In this document: positions 46,644 through 55,554 of the stretch, piece by piece
Numbering within the stretch: position 1 is the stretch's first letter
Layout: every line of letters starts with the position of its first letter
Assembly: GCA_016124495.1 (NCBI GenBank)
Contig: WGNP01000021.1
Location: 42,322 to 106,321 of the forward strand
Length of the DNA stretch: 64,000 bases
Origin: Hyphomonas sp.
GTDB taxonomy: Bacteria > Pseudomonadota > Alphaproteobacteria > Caulobacterales > Hyphomonadaceae
Direction of reading: 5' to 3'
The notes under the pieces: model-generated
Seen by the model: the letters and a program-made list of their open reading frames with translations, nothing else
Told to the model about the DNA's origin: nothing
The model's database searches: none
Made by a program: the position numbers and the translations under genes

Positions 46644-47354
46644 TCAGTCAGCAAGCCCGCGGAACCAGCGCCCGATTGCGCGTGCTTCCTCACGCTTTGC
46701 TTCGGTCGCCGCGGCCGCCTCTTCATCCTCGCCCCAGCGCGAGAACTGCCACGCCTCGTCAAGCTTCGACATCTCGAACGCTTCCTCCGCCGTCAGAACA
46801 CCTTCGCACACCGCCATCGCCAGCAGGGCCGAGCCATACAGCGCTGCCGCATAGATCAGCCCCGTCAGACGGAAGTCATCGAGGCTCAGCGCATAGTCCC
46901 GCGCCGCTTCCAGCGAGGCATCCGGCTGCGGCGTTGCGCGTACGCCCTCTGTCGTCACCAGGATCACTCCCAGCGTATCGGCGGCCCAGTCGCGCACCGG
47001 GGCCCAGTGGCCTTCCTCCAGCGCGATCAGGTCCTCCGGCTCCTCCGCGATGTGGCAGATCAGGTCGGTTTCGCAGAAGCGGGCCAGCTCGTCGGCCATC
47101 CCGTCGCGCGCCTCCGGTGTCCGGTCGATCGCGACATTCGCGAGGCGCGTGAGATGCAGGTTCAGGAGATCAATGTATTCCGCCTGCGCGTCCCATTCGG
47201 CTGCGATCGCGTCTGCGAGCCCGCGGGCCGGGAAAGCAAGGGCGGCGCGTTCGGGCGTCTTGATCGTGCGCCCGTCGAGCGCCACGGTCCAGCCGTCGCC
47301 GAGGCGTTCGGCGGCGGCCACTTTGTAGAAGCGTTTGGGTCGGGGATCTGTCAT
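46644..47354 (-). CDS. ATP12-family F1-ATPase assembly chaperone
   Basis: A 236-residue ATP12 homologue (PF07542), a chaperone for the alpha subunit of F1 ATPase in mitochondria and Alphaproteobacteria. Diagnostic parts are RFYKVAAAERLGDGWTVALDGRTIKTP, FCETDLICHIAEEPEDLIALE, the W-x-P-V region and LTAEEAFEMSKLDEAWQFSRWGEDEEA. In related genomes it often follows rluC-HAD directly. Here it faces the other way, with an amidohydrolase between. Confidence 0.92.
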   Translation of the reverse strand: MTDPRPKRFYKVAAAERLGDGWTVALDGRTIKTPERAALAFPARGLADAIAAEWDAQAEYIDLLNLHLTRLANVAIDRTPEARDGMADELARFCETDLICHIAEEPEDLIALEEGHWAPVRDWAADTLGVILVTTEGVRATPQPDASLEAARDYALSLDDFRLTGLIYAAALYGSALLAMAVCEGVLTAEEAFEMSKLDEAWQFSRWGEDEEAAAATEAKREEARAIGRWFRGLAD

Positions 47355-47392
47355 CCGCCCCGCTTACGCCGGAGCGGTTCGCGCGCCAAGCC

Positions 47393-47878
47393 TTAGCTGG
47401 CTGAGGGCAACAGTCGCATCTGGTCAACGACTACGCGGGTCTCGGGGTCGACCAGCGCCAGCGTCTGGCCGAAACGGACGGTCCGCAGGGCAGGATCCTT
47501 CAGGTCGGTCTCGACGATCACGCGGAATTCAGCAGCCACAAGCGGCACATCAAGCGGCACGACGGCGCCGGTATGGATGCGAGCTTCGAGCGGTGAGGGC
47601 GAGAAGCAGATGTTCTGCCGCTCGAGGCCGACCATGCAGGGCTGGCTGTCGAGAATGAAACCGCGGTCGAACACGGCGTAGTCAGCTTCCGTGAAGGCAC
47701 GCACTGGCGCCGCCTCCACAGTGCCCGCTTCTGCGCCGGAAGGGCGCGTGCCAAAAAATGCGCCCAGCGCAAACAGCGCGGCGCCGGCAAAGGCCATCTC
47801 GATTTTCAGGGTCTGCATCGCCTTCGGCGCCCGCGTTTCCAACGTTGAAAGTGAAGTATCCTGTGTGAGCGCACGCAT
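47393..47878 (-). CDS. Membrane-anchored hypothetical protein
   Basis: A 161-residue protein with a transmembrane segment at about 28-45 (MAFAGAALFALGAFFG) and a periplasmic beta-rich domain of about 110 residues. The domain has two cysteines (SQPCMVG, NICFSPS). The start at 47878 is preceded by AGGGGCG; a shorter start at 47818 is possible. No family recognised. Confidence 0.6.
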   Translation of the reverse strand: MRALTQDTSLSTLETRAPKAMQTLKIEMAFAGAALFALGAFFGTRPSGAEAGTVEAAPVRAFTEADYAVFDRGFILDSQPCMVGLERQNICFSPSPLEARIHTGAVVPLDVPLVAAEFRVIVETDLKDPALRTVRFGQTLALVDPETRVVVDQMRLLPSAS

Positions 47879-48012
47879 GCATCATTCGCCCCTAATGAAG
47901 CGTAAACGAGCTGGCGTCTGAAAGGTTCCTGCACGCTGGCGCTGCGCGCTTGCCGGACGGCGTATAAACTCTATCGTCGCATCAGGTTCAAAGTTTTCGT
48001 CAGGTTTTTCCC

Positions 48013-48540
48013 ATGCATGTTTCTTCCGGTCGATTTGCAGCGCCCTTGCTGGCGCTGGCGGCCCTTTCTGGCGCCGCCGCAGCCGAGCCAGCGAGTGTGG
48101 CCTCGGTCCGCGCCGCCCTGGAATCGGTGGGTGTCGAAAAAACCCGCTCTGCTATCCTGTACGGCCAGCCCATGCTGTCGGCGGAGTTACAGGGCCTCGG
48201 CTTCGTGGCAGGTCTGCGCCGCTGCTTGGGGGATGTCGCGGGCCCGCAGCGGTGCGAGGAAGTGGCCCTCAAGGCCTGCCTTCCCCTTGCAGAGACCAAC
48301 GATCGCGTGGCCATGCTTGAAGCCGCCAATCGCTTCAACCTCAATCGCTACGGCGGTACCTTGACCATCGACAAGACCGAGGATCTCGGCCCTGTCGTCT
48401 GCACGGTCGTACGTGTTTTTCTCGACGACGATAACAGCTTCGGGCTGGATGAGGCCTACCAGTGGTCGCAGGCCCTGACAGATTTCCGGTCCTTCATTAT
48501 GGACGAGAAGATCAACCTCCGAGGCTTTTCGCTTCTCTGA
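48013..48540 (+). CDS. Exported YbjN-like domain protein
   Basis: A 175-residue secreted protein with a signal peptide ending GAAAA. The mature part resembles the YbjN fold (LESVGVEKT..., ANRFNLNRYGGTLTIDKTEDLGPVVCTVVRVFLDDD...FRSFIMDEKI), where N-R-F-N and the following strand are typical. YbjN proteins are type III secretion-chaperone-like and linked to stress or surface phenotypes, with no known reaction. Two cysteine pairs may form disulfides. Confidence 0.65.
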   Translation: MHVSSGRFAAPLLALAALSGAAAAEPASVASVRAALESVGVEKTRSAILYGQPMLSAELQGLGFVAGLRRCLGDVAGPQRCEEVALKACLPLAETNDRVAMLEAANRFNLNRYGGTLTIDKTEDLGPVVCTVVRVFLDDDNSFGLDEAYQWSQALTDFRSFIMDEKINLRGFSLL

Positions 48541-48592
48541 CGGGCGGCCGGCGCCTGTCCCCCAAGGGAGGGAAGGCCGGGCGGAGTGGCGA

Positions 48593-48757
48593 TCAATCTT
48601 CGTCGCGCAACAGTTCGAGCCGGCAGATATCCGCATAGGTGGCGGCGTCGTTGTCAGCTGGCTGCGCGCGCCCGGCTTCAGCTGGAATGTACGCGACAAC
48701 CGCGCCCTCCGCGATCAGCGCGGCGGCCAGCAACGAGGCGAAGCAGAAGGGGGGCAT
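48593..48757 (-). CDS. Possible small membrane protein
   Basis: A 54-residue frame (MPPFCFASLLAAALIAEGAVVAYIPAE...) with one hydrophobic segment and an acidic tail. No convincing RBS is seen; an alternative start lies at 48805. It fills a gap between two exported proteins. It may be real but support is weak. Confidence 0.3.
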   Translation of the reverse strand: MPPFCFASLLAAALIAEGAVVAYIPAEAGRAQPADNDAATYADICRLELLRDED

Positions 48758-48957
48758 CAGCCGGGCGGCCACGTTCGGTCTCCATGTTTGCGAACAATCA
48801 TTCACTCATGTTAAATTATTGCGAAAGTACGGCATTGCGAACGGTCGCTCACTATTTTTCAGCGGTCCGGGCCACTGAGCCAGGGTGAACCGCAGTGAAA
48901 ACGGGAATGAACGCGCTCTTCAGGCCCGGTTTGGAAGGAGTCTGCAAATCTGCCCCC

Positions 48958-49461
48958 ATGATGAAACCCATCAGGTCTATTGGCGCCGCGGTCGTCGCGC
49001 TTGCTGCGCCGGCGCTCTTCACGCTTCCCGCCGCTGCGTCCACCCGCAGCTTTGCCAGAGTGGAAACCCTGCTCGGAAGCGACACGAAACTGACGCTCGC
49101 CATCGGCTCTGGTTATGATGACTACCACCGCGGCGGCGGTTATCGCCGGGGCCTCAAACAGTATGGCCAGACCGACCGGGAAGTCCGCGAACTGTCCCGC
49201 GACGCGGTAAAAGCCTGCCGGCAGGCGGTCCGCTACGAAGCACGCCAACTCGGCTACCGCGACGTCGAGATCGACGACGACGTCTATATCCGCCAGATCG
49301 GTCCGCGCGGCTTCTTTGTCACCCTCGGCGAGGGCGATTTCGAAGGCCGCCGCCGCGATGTGGAAACTCGCGTCTTGTGCCAAATCGGCCGCGGCAGCGT
49401 AATAACCGTCGAGGGCATCCCGCATCCCAGCAAGAGCCAACGCTATGGCCGCGGCTGGTAA
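48958..49461 (+). CDS. Exported hypothetical protein
   Basis: A 167-residue exported protein. [28 protein letters not shown] is a signal peptide; the frame continues 63 bases upstream, so the start is uncertain. GGAAGGAG (48932-48939) is 18 bases from the chosen ATG, which is long. The mature part has a Gly/Tyr-rich stretch ([16 protein letters not shown]) and a basic/acidic helical region with two cysteines. A strong terminator follows at 49490. Function unknown. Confidence 0.55.
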   Translation: MMKPIRSIGAAVVALAAPALFTLPAAASTRSFARVETLLGSDTKLTLAIGSGYDDYHRGGGYRRGLKQYGQTDREVRELSRDAVKACRQAVRYEARQLGYRDVEIDDDVYIRQIGPRGFFVTLGEGDFEGRRRDVETRVLCQIGRGSVITVEGIPHPSKSQRYGRGW

Positions 49462-49489
49462 CCCAGCTTAACCCCAGACACCTCCGGCC

Positions 49490-49523
49490 GCGCCCCGGAC
49501 CGGACATCCGGGGCGCATCTTTT
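49490..49523 (+). terminator. Rho-independent terminator
   Basis: A ten-base stem, GCGCCCCGGA (49490-49499) and TCCGGGGCGC (49507-49516), with a seven-base loop is followed by ATCTTTT. It ends the exported-protein gene and separates it from pccB. Confidence 0.82.
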
Positions 49524-49631
49524 CCGTTGCGGCAAGCTCAACTGTCGCGCCGCATCAGCTTGCCATCGCCGCGCGAGGGGGTATCAGTCTCCCGGCAGAT
49601 TTTGAACAGATTTCCTGAGGAGCGCCGGGGC

Positions 49632-51164
49632 ATGAACAAACTGATCGAGGCACTGGAAGCGAAACGCGAACAGGCGCGGATGGGCGGCGGGTATACGCGA
49701 ATCGACAGCCAGCACGCCAAGGGCAAGCTGACCGCCCGTGAGCGCGTCGCTGTCCTCCTCGATGAGGGCAGCTTCGAGGAATACGACATGTTCGTCGAGC
49801 ACCGCTGCTCGGACTTCGACATGCAGAACCAGAAGATCCCCGGCGACGGTGTCGTCACCGGCCAGGGCACGATCAACGGCCGCCTCGTCTATGTTTTCTC
49901 GAAGGACTTCACCGTGTTTGGCGGATCGCTCAGCCTCGCGCATGCGGCCAAGATCGTGAAGGTCCAGAAAATGGCCGTGCAAAACGGTGCGCCAGTAATC
50001 GGCCTGTTCGATGCCGGCGGTGCGCGCATCCAGGAAGGCGTCGATTCCCTTGCGGGTTATGCCGATATCTTCATGGAGAACGTGCTCTCCTCCGGCGTCA
50101 TCCCGCAGATTTCCGTCATCATGGGCCCCTGCGCCGGCGGTGACGTCTACTCGCCCGCGATGACCGACTTCATCTTCATGGTGAAGGACACCTCTTACAT
50201 GTACGTCACCGGCCCGGACGTCGTGAAAACGGTGACCAACGAGGAAGTGACCCACGAGACGCTCGGCGGCGCCTCCGTGCATGCGAAGAAATCCGGCGTC
50301 GTGGACGGCGCGTTCGAGAACGATATCGAAGCGCTCACCCAGATGCGCCGTCTGATCGATTTCCTGCCCGCCTCTAACCGCGAGCTGCCGCCGGTGCGTC
50401 CGGTACACGACGAGTTCGACCGTCAGGAGATGAGCCTCGACACGCTGATCCCGCCGAACCCGAACACGCCCTACGACATGAAGGAGCTGATCACCAAGGT
50501 GCTCGACGAGGGCGACTTCTTCGAAGTTAGCCCGCAATTCGGAGGCAACATCATTTGCGGTTTCGGGCGCATCGAAGGCTCCACCGTCGGCGTCGTCGCC
50601 AACCAGCCGATGACGCTGGCCGGCGTGCTCGACATCGACGCCTCCCGCAAGGCCGCGCGTTTCGTGCGTTTCTGCGACTGTTTCAATATTCCCATCGTCA
50701 CCTTCGTGGACGTTCCGGGCTTCATGCCGGGCACCAAGCAGGAGTATGGTGGCCTGATCAAGCACGGCGCCAAGCTCCTCTTCGCCTATGCCGAAGCCAC
50801 CGTCCCGAAAGTGACCGTCATTACACGGAAGGCCTATGGCGGCGCGTATGACGTGATGAGCTCCAAACACCTGCGCGGTGACGTCAACTACGCCTGGCCC
50901 ACGGCCGAGATCGCCGTGATGGGTGCCAAGGGCGCTGTCGAGATCATCTTCCGAAAGGAAGCCGGCGACCCGGAAAAACTTGCCGCCCGTACCAAGGAAT
51001 ACGAAGAGAACTTCGCCAACCCCTACGTGGCCGCGAAAAAGGGTTACATCGATGATATCATCATGCCCCACAACACCCGCCGCCGCGTGTCAAAGGCCCT
51101 CCGTACACTGAAAAACAAGAAGCTCGCCAACCCCTGGAAGAAGCACGACAACATTCCGCTCTAG
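49632..51164 (+). CDS. pccB: Propionyl-CoA/acyl-CoA carboxylase carboxyltransferase subunit
   Basis: A 510-residue biotin-dependent carboxyltransferase of the crotonase superfamily (PccB type). It transfers CO2 from carboxybiotin to propionyl-CoA or a related acyl-CoA. Marks are [62 protein letters not shown] and the C-terminal [24 protein letters not shown] start at 49632 ([14 protein letters not shown]); a longer frame overlaps the terminator. The biotin carboxylase subunit (PccA) is not in this window. Confidence 0.92.
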   Translation: MNKLIEALEAKREQARMGGGYTRIDSQHAKGKLTARERVAVLLDEGSFEEYDMFVEHRCSDFDMQNQKIPGDGVVTGQGTINGRLVYVFSKDFTVFGGSLSLAHAAKIVKVQKMAVQNGAPVIGLFDAGGARIQEGVDSLAGYADIFMENVLSSGVIPQISVIMGPCAGGDVYSPAMTDFIFMVKDTSYMYVTGPDVVKTVTNEEVTHETLGGASVHAKKSGVVDGAFENDIEALTQMRRLIDFLPASNRELPPVRPVHDEFDRQEMSLDTLIPPNPNTPYDMKELITKVLDEGDFFEVSPQFGGNIICGFGRIEGSTVGVVANQPMTLAGVLDIDASRKAARFVRFCDCFNIPIVTFVDVPGFMPGTKQEYGGLIKHGAKLLFAYAEATVPKVTVITRKAYGGAYDVMSSKHLRGDVNYAWPTAEIAVMGAKGAVEIIFRKEAGDPEKLAARTKEYEENFANPYVAAKKGYIDDIIMPHNTRRRVSKALRTLKNKKLANPWKKHDNIPL

Positions 51165-51187
51165 GAAAAAGTTCGAAAGACGCTGCG

Positions 51188-51265
51188 GCTCATGCTGAAG
51201 TTGAAGGATGGGCCGCACAGAGCGCACCCCCGGCATGGCCCATCCTTCGACTTCTCAGGATGAGC
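51188..51265. repeat. REP-like long hairpin element
   Basis: The arms GCTCATGCTGAAG..GAAGGATGGGCC (51188-51214) and GGCCCATCCTTCGACTTCTCAGGATGAGC (51237-51265) are near-complements enclosing about 22 bases. The motif CATCCTTCGA...CTCAGGATGAG is a common dispersed palindromic repeat in Alphaproteobacteria. A partial relative lies at 53517-53583. It may also stop transcription after pccB. Confidence 0.7.
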
Positions 51266-51407
51266 GGCGTGGTCTGGCTGATCTCGTAGGGCGCGATGAA
51301 ATCCCGCCGCCGTGCATATGCCGGGCCTTCCCACCCCCGCCGCAGTATGCCACCAATGCCCGAAACAAGGCCGCTCGCGAGCGGCCCGGGCGCGAAGGAC
51401 ATCCAAC

Positions 51408-53468
51408 ATGATCAACCGGTTTGGCTATACAGCGCTCGCAGCCCTGTTCGTATTGGGTGCCTGCGTGCATGAGGCGAGCGCCCCGCGGGCGGAGCCGCAA
51501 GCGACCACCGAGACCTTCTCGGTTCGCCTGTTCGACAAGACGCTCGGCCAGCTCGTCGCTGTCACGACAGGCGACACCGTCAGGGTCGACTACGAATACC
51601 GGGACAATGGCCGCGGCCCGACGCTCGCCGAGACCATCAAGCTCGGCGCAGATGGGCTGCCGGTCAGCTGGACGGTCGACGGCGCAACCACGTTCGGCAA
51701 CCAGATCCAAGAGACCTTCGCGCTCGAGAACGGTGTCGCGAGCTGGACCGACACGACCGGCTCCTCCACCGCCGCGAAGACGGAGGCGACAATCTACGTG
51801 CCGCAGAATGCCTCGCCCTATACCCTGGCGGTCTATGCCAGGGCGCTGCTGGCGGACGCCGACCTCTCGTTGCCGGCCTGGCCCGCCGGCGCCCTGTCAA
51901 TGACCCCGCTGGAAACTGCGCGCCTCGAGGGCGCGGGCGGCCCGGTGGACGCCTTTGCCTATGCCCTCATCGGCAATAATACCGACCCCAGCTATTTCAT
52001 GCTCGATGCGGAAGGCGATCTGTTTGCCATGATGTCGCCGCGCTTTGTCATCGTGCGCGAAGGGTATGAAGAGGCCGACAACCAGCTGAAGGAGATGGCG
52101 ACCCGTCTGTCTACGCAGCGCCTCGAGACGATCCAGGCTGAGACCGCGCACAGGTACGACGCGCCGCTGGCGATCACCAATGTCCGCCTGTTCGATCCGA
52201 AGGCGAAGGCGATGACCGCGCCGTCTACGGTTATCGTCGAGAACGGCTTGATCAAGTCCGTCACGGCGGGCGCGGCGGATACCGCCGGCGCCTATGTGGT
52301 GGACGGGCAGGGCGGCTCGCTCATTCCGGGTCTCGCCGAGATGCACGGCCATGTGGGAGAAGACGACGCACTGAAGAACATCGCCGCCGGCGTCACGCTG
52401 GTCCGCGATATGGGCAATGACAACGCCGTACTCAGTGAACTGATCACCAAGATCGACGCCGGCACTCTCGCCGGCCCCCGTGTGGTGCGCTCCGGTTTCA
52501 TCGAGGGCAAGAGCCCGTTCAGTTCCAATAACGGCATCCTCGTCAGCACCGAGGAAGAGGCTCTCGCCGCCGTCGACTGGTATGCAGATCAGGGAGATTT
52601 CTGGCAGATCAAGATCTACAACTCGATGAACCCGGAATGGGTGCCCGCGATGGTCGACCGGGCGAAGGCGCGTGGCCTGCGCGTCTCCGGCCACGTGCCC
52701 GCTTTCACGAATGCGAACACCATGATCGAAGCTGGCTATGACGAGATCACCCATATCAACCAGCTGATGCTCGGCTGGGTGCTGGCGCCCGAAGAAGATA
52801 CCCGCACGCTGCTGCGCCTCACCGCGCTGCAACGCCTGCCGAAGATTGATCTTAATAGCGAGCAGGTTGCCCTTACGCTGGATCTGATGGCGCAGAACGG
52901 CGTCGCCATCGACCCGACCTTTGCGATCCACGAAGCGCTGCTTCTCTCGCGCAATGGCGAGCTTCAGGCCGGCATGGCGGATTATGTCGACAACATGCCC
53001 GTCGCTGTGCAGCGCGCGGCGAAGGCCGCCTGGTCCGCTATCGGCAGCCCGGAAGAAGATGCCGCCTACAAGGGCGCCTTCGACCAGATGGCAGGTGCGA
53101 TCAAACGCATGAAGGATCGCGGCATCTTCATCGTCTTCGGCACCGATCTGGGCGGCGCGCTGACGCTGCACCGTGAACTGGAACTTTACCAGAAGGCTGG
53201 GTTCACGGCGCCTGAAATTCTCGCCCGCGCCACCTTCGATGCCGCCGACTATATGGGCCTCGGCAGCGAACTCGGCTCGATTGAGCCCGGCAAGAAGGCG
53301 GACTTCTTCCTGGTGCCCGGCAATCCGGTGGAGGACCTGAAGGCGATCAAGACCATCCGGCTCGTGTCGAAAGGCGGCACGATCTACTTCCCGAGCGAGA
53401 TATATCCGCACTTCGGCATCAAGCCGTTCGCGGACGTTCCGGTGGTGGCGGGCCCCGCAGGGGAGTGA
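51408..53468 (+). CDS. Exported amidohydrolase-family lipoprotein
   Basis: A 686-residue lipoprotein (MINRFGYTALAALFVLGAC, lipobox Cys19). I start at 51408, behind AAGGA. Residues 30-260 are an N-terminal beta domain with no clear family. Residues 265-680 form an amidohydrolase_1 TIM barrel: GLAEMHGHV (HxH-type metal site), RVSGHVPAFTN, DEITHINQ and VFGTDLGGALT (catalytic Asp), with the composite beta sandwich LFDPKAKAMTAPSTVIVENGLI. It is probably a periplasmic peptidase- or imidazolonepropionase-like hydrolase; the substrate is unknown. REP-like hairpins flank it on both sides. Confidence 0.85.
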   Translation: MINRFGYTALAALFVLGACVHEASAPRAEPQATTETFSVRLFDKTLGQLVAVTTGDTVRVDYEYRDNGRGPTLAETIKLGADGLPVSWTVDGATTFGNQIQETFALENGVASWTDTTGSSTAAKTEATIYVPQNASPYTLAVYARALLADADLSLPAWPAGALSMTPLETARLEGAGGPVDAFAYALIGNNTDPSYFMLDAEGDLFAMMSPRFVIVREGYEEADNQLKEMATRLSTQRLETIQAETAHRYDAPLAITNVRLFDPKAKAMTAPSTVIVENGLIKSVTAGAADTAGAYVVDGQGGSLIPGLAEMHGHVGEDDALKNIAAGVTLVRDMGNDNAVLSELITKIDAGTLAGPRVVRSGFIEGKSPFSSNNGILVSTEEEALAAVDWYADQGDFWQIKIYNSMNPEWVPAMVDRAKARGLRVSGHVPAFTNANTMIEAGYDEITHINQLMLGWVLAPEEDTRTLLRLTALQRLPKIDLNSEQVALTLDLMAQNGVAIDPTFAIHEALLLSRNGELQAGMADYVDNMPVAVQRAAKAAWSAIGSPEEDAAYKGAFDQMAGAIKRMKDRGIFIVFGTDLGGALTLHRELELYQKAGFTAPEILARATFDAADYMGLGSELGSIEPGKKADFFLVPGNPVEDLKAIKTIRLVSKGGTIYFPSEIYPHFGIKPFADVPVVAGPAGE

Positions 53469-53516
53469 GGCCGGCAAAACGCAAGCCAGCCAAACAGATC
53501 AGCTTATCCCAAGCGA

Positions 53517-53583
53517 AGTCTGAGGATGACCCCAGCCGACCTGACATCGCCTGGGGCCTATCCTTCTATTTCTCAGGATGAAT
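53517..53583. repeat. REP-like hairpin element, divergent copy
   Basis: GAGGATGACCCCAG (53522-53535) pairs with CTGGGG..TATCC (53551-53562), and TATCCTTC...TCTCAGGATGA follows. The end resembles the right arm of the 51237-51265 element at many positions. It lies between the convergent amidohydrolase and esterase genes. Confidence 0.6.
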
Positions 53584-53599
53584 GGCTTGGTTTTACCCC

Positions 53600-54550
53600 T
53601 TAAGCCCGCATCAATTTCCCCATTGCCTGAGCGGCCTTAACCGCCCAGGGCTTCGCGGACGGGAACACTTCCGTCACCGAGAAATAGATGTGCACCATGC
53701 CTTCGGCGATCATCAGCTGGGTAGGCACGCCGGCCGCTTCCAGGTGTTTCGCCATCGCCACGCCTTCGTCATGCAACACGTCGATCTCGGCCGGCGCGAT
53801 GATGGAGGGCGGCAGGCCGGAGACATCCGCGCCGAGGAAATTCAGCGCCGGGTCGCTGGCGTTTGAAGGGTCCTGGAAATAGGCGGCGACAAAATTGTCC
53901 ATGCCCTCGGTGCCGAGCAGGCTGTTGTTGCGCGTCTCGCGCCCGGCCTTGATGTCGTCCGTCAGCGGAGGGCCCATTACGACGCCGGGAACTATGGCGA
54001 GCAGGGCCTTGATCGACGGGCCGCCGCTGCGCTTGGCCCGCAGGGCGCAATAAAGCGCGAGGTGGCCACCGGCGCTGTCACCTGCCACACCAAGCCGGCT
54101 GGCATCGCCGCCGAACTGGGTAGCGTTGGAGCCGGCCCAGCGCAGGGCTGCGAAGCTGTCTTCATGCCCGGCGGGATAGGGATGTTCTGGTCCCAGACGA
54201 TAGTCCACCGCCGTAACGATACAGCCGCTCTCGCGGCAGAGAAGGCGGCATTGCGCGTCGTGCGTCTCTAGGTCTCCCATGATGAAACCGCCGCCATGGA
54301 AGTGCACGATTACCGGGAAGGGGCCTTTGCCCTCGGGAATATAGTGGCGCACTTTCACCGGACCGGCAGGACCGTGGAAGCTGGCGTCCCGGATCTCGCC
54401 GACCTTCAGCTGCGGCGCGGTGGGCTGTAGCGCGCGGTACATTGCGCGCGTTTCAGGCAGGGTTGGTGCGGTTTCGGGCACGATGGCGAATTGCGCGAAC
54501 AGGGGGGCGAACTCTGGATTGAGGCGCTTCAGGATAGTCGGATCGGGCAT
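53600..54550 (-). CDS. Alpha/beta hydrolase, hormone-sensitive lipase family
   Basis: A 316-residue esterase of family IV (HSL). The oxyanion-hole motif is HFHGGGFIMGD, the nucleophile elbow GDSAGG, and the acid/base are Asp in AEIDVLHDEG and His in GMVHIYFSV. There is no signal peptide. It cleaves short acyl esters or amides; the natural substrate is unknown. It ends an ordinary region and is followed upstream by about 1 kb without secure genes. Confidence 0.92.
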   Translation of the reverse strand: MPDPTILKRLNPEFAPLFAQFAIVPETAPTLPETRAMYRALQPTAPQLKVGEIRDASFHGPAGPVKVRHYIPEGKGPFPVIVHFHGGGFIMGDLETHDAQCRLLCRESGCIVTAVDYRLGPEHPYPAGHEDSFAALRWAGSNATQFGGDASRLGVAGDSAGGHLALYCALRAKRSGGPSIKALLAIVPGVVMGPPLTDDIKAGRETRNNSLLGTEGMDNFVAAYFQDPSNASDPALNFLGADVSGLPPSIIAPAEIDVLHDEGVAMAKHLEAAGVPTQLMIAEGMVHIYFSVTEVFPSAKPWAVKAAQAMGKLMRA

Positions 54551-54676
54551 CGCGTTTCACTCCGGGGGGGGGCTGGTTTTTTGTGAGGCTGCAGGCTGCG
54601 CCTTTACCGCAGCGGTATGCAAGCCAAACTTCGCCTCCGTTTCGAGGTAATTAATCGTTCCGATTGACGCAAGATC

Positions 54677-54961
54677 TTAGAAGACGCAAGACCAGTGCGT
54701 GTGCCATTGCCTTAGCGAGCCGTCTGTCTGCTTGCCTTCCTCGTCGCGAATCGGCAGACATTCCAGGATCTGGAAATACAGATCGCTTCCTAACCGCAAA
54801 TGGCTGAGCCGATACCGGGGTTTGAAAAGCCACCCTGGGATCCGCAGCGCAGCGATCGATCCGCATGCGAACCAGCCGGACAAGGCAGGCAACCGCAGCA
54901 GCTTGCGCGACAGGTTGGGCGAGCAGGCCGCGTGACCGGCATGTTTCGACGAGATTATCAC
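54677..54961 (-). CDS. Possible small protein or gene remnant
   Basis: A 94-residue frame from a GTG, with no convincing RBS. Residues 20-94 (LLRLPALSGWFACGS..., RYRLSHLRLGSDLYFQILE...) look protein-like, rich in Trp, Leu and Arg, and third codon positions are GC-biased. No family recognised. It may be the tail of a decayed gene. Confidence 0.25.
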   Translation of the reverse strand: MIISSKHAGHAACSPNLSRKLLRLPALSGWFACGSIAALRIPGWLFKPRYRLSHLRLGSDLYFQILECLPIRDEEGKQTDGSLRQWHTHWSCVF

Positions 54962-55282
54962 GCCGCAACTGCCGCCCTTCGACTATGCGAAGGAGCGCAT
55001 GCAGGCGAACGCCGCGATCAGGGTGAAGGCTTTCTGGCGGGGCTGGCTTGGCGCGCGGGGGTGGAGCATGGGGCGGTGACCTGAGGCTAACCTTTCCGAA
55101 GGCGGAAGGTTCCTTCGGCGTCTGTATTGTTTGAGGCAGCCCCTCACGTCCCACCGCTTTGCGGCGGGCCTGCTCTTTGCGTTTGCTTGGTAAATTTCTT
55201 GCGTGACCATGCAGGGAGTATAACTCCGCGCGCTGATGTGTAGCGTAACGAAGGGGCGGGTATTTCATAAAGGTTTGATGGG

Positions 55283-55302
55283 GCGCAGAATTTTTTCTGC
55301 GC
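55283..55302. repeat. Perfect inverted repeat with T4 loop
   Basis: GCGCAGAA and TTCTGCGC form a perfect eight-base-pair hairpin with a TTTT loop, in the AT-rich part of the gene-poor stretch. It could be a terminator without a run of T, or an operator. Confidence 0.4.
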
Positions 55303-55554
55303 GGGGTGTTTCTTGTGGGCGCAGGTCGCGGATTATGGCCTTTGCAAGATTCGAAAACCTGCTTCATCCGTATGCAATCAATGCGCTCAGGATGGTGATT
55401 TCTTCTCAGCTGTTTTCATTGATTATAATCTTTTTTCGCCCGGTGACGGTTTGCCATCGACTTCGCGAAAGGCAGTCAGGGTCCCCGGCATTTGCTATGC
55501 AAGTGCAGAGGTGGCGATGCAGGGGGGGGGCGGCTCAGAGGGCGAACAAGAGGG

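Larger units (their letters stand above)
54551..55554. other. 1-kb stretch without a secure gene; possible gene remnants
   Basis: No frame here has RBS, length and composition together. Two coding-like traces are seen. On the minus strand at 54677-54961 a 94-codon frame from GTG has coding-like third positions and a plausible end (GSDLYFQILECLPIRDEEG...). On the plus strand at 54936-55079, 48 codons ending DYAKERMQANAAIRVKAFWR... look like the 3' end of a gene lacking its start. Hairpins lie at 55089-55111 and at 55283-55302 (GCGCAGAA-TTTT-TTCTGCGC). The part after 55180 is AT-richer. Confidence 0.45.

Noticed and set aside
49584..51071. Long minus-strand open frame (495 codons)
   Set aside because: Complement of pccB; the residues are the mirror of conserved pccB codons and show no independent motif.
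51897..53477. Long minus-strand open frame (526 codons)
   Set aside because: Complement of the amidohydrolase gene, without RBS or recognisable domain.
54651..55367. 238-codon minus-strand frame in the gene-poor region
   Set aside because: Composition is Arg/Pro/Ser-rich, with no hydrophobic core or RBS; the shorter frame at 54677-54961 in another phase looks more protein-like.
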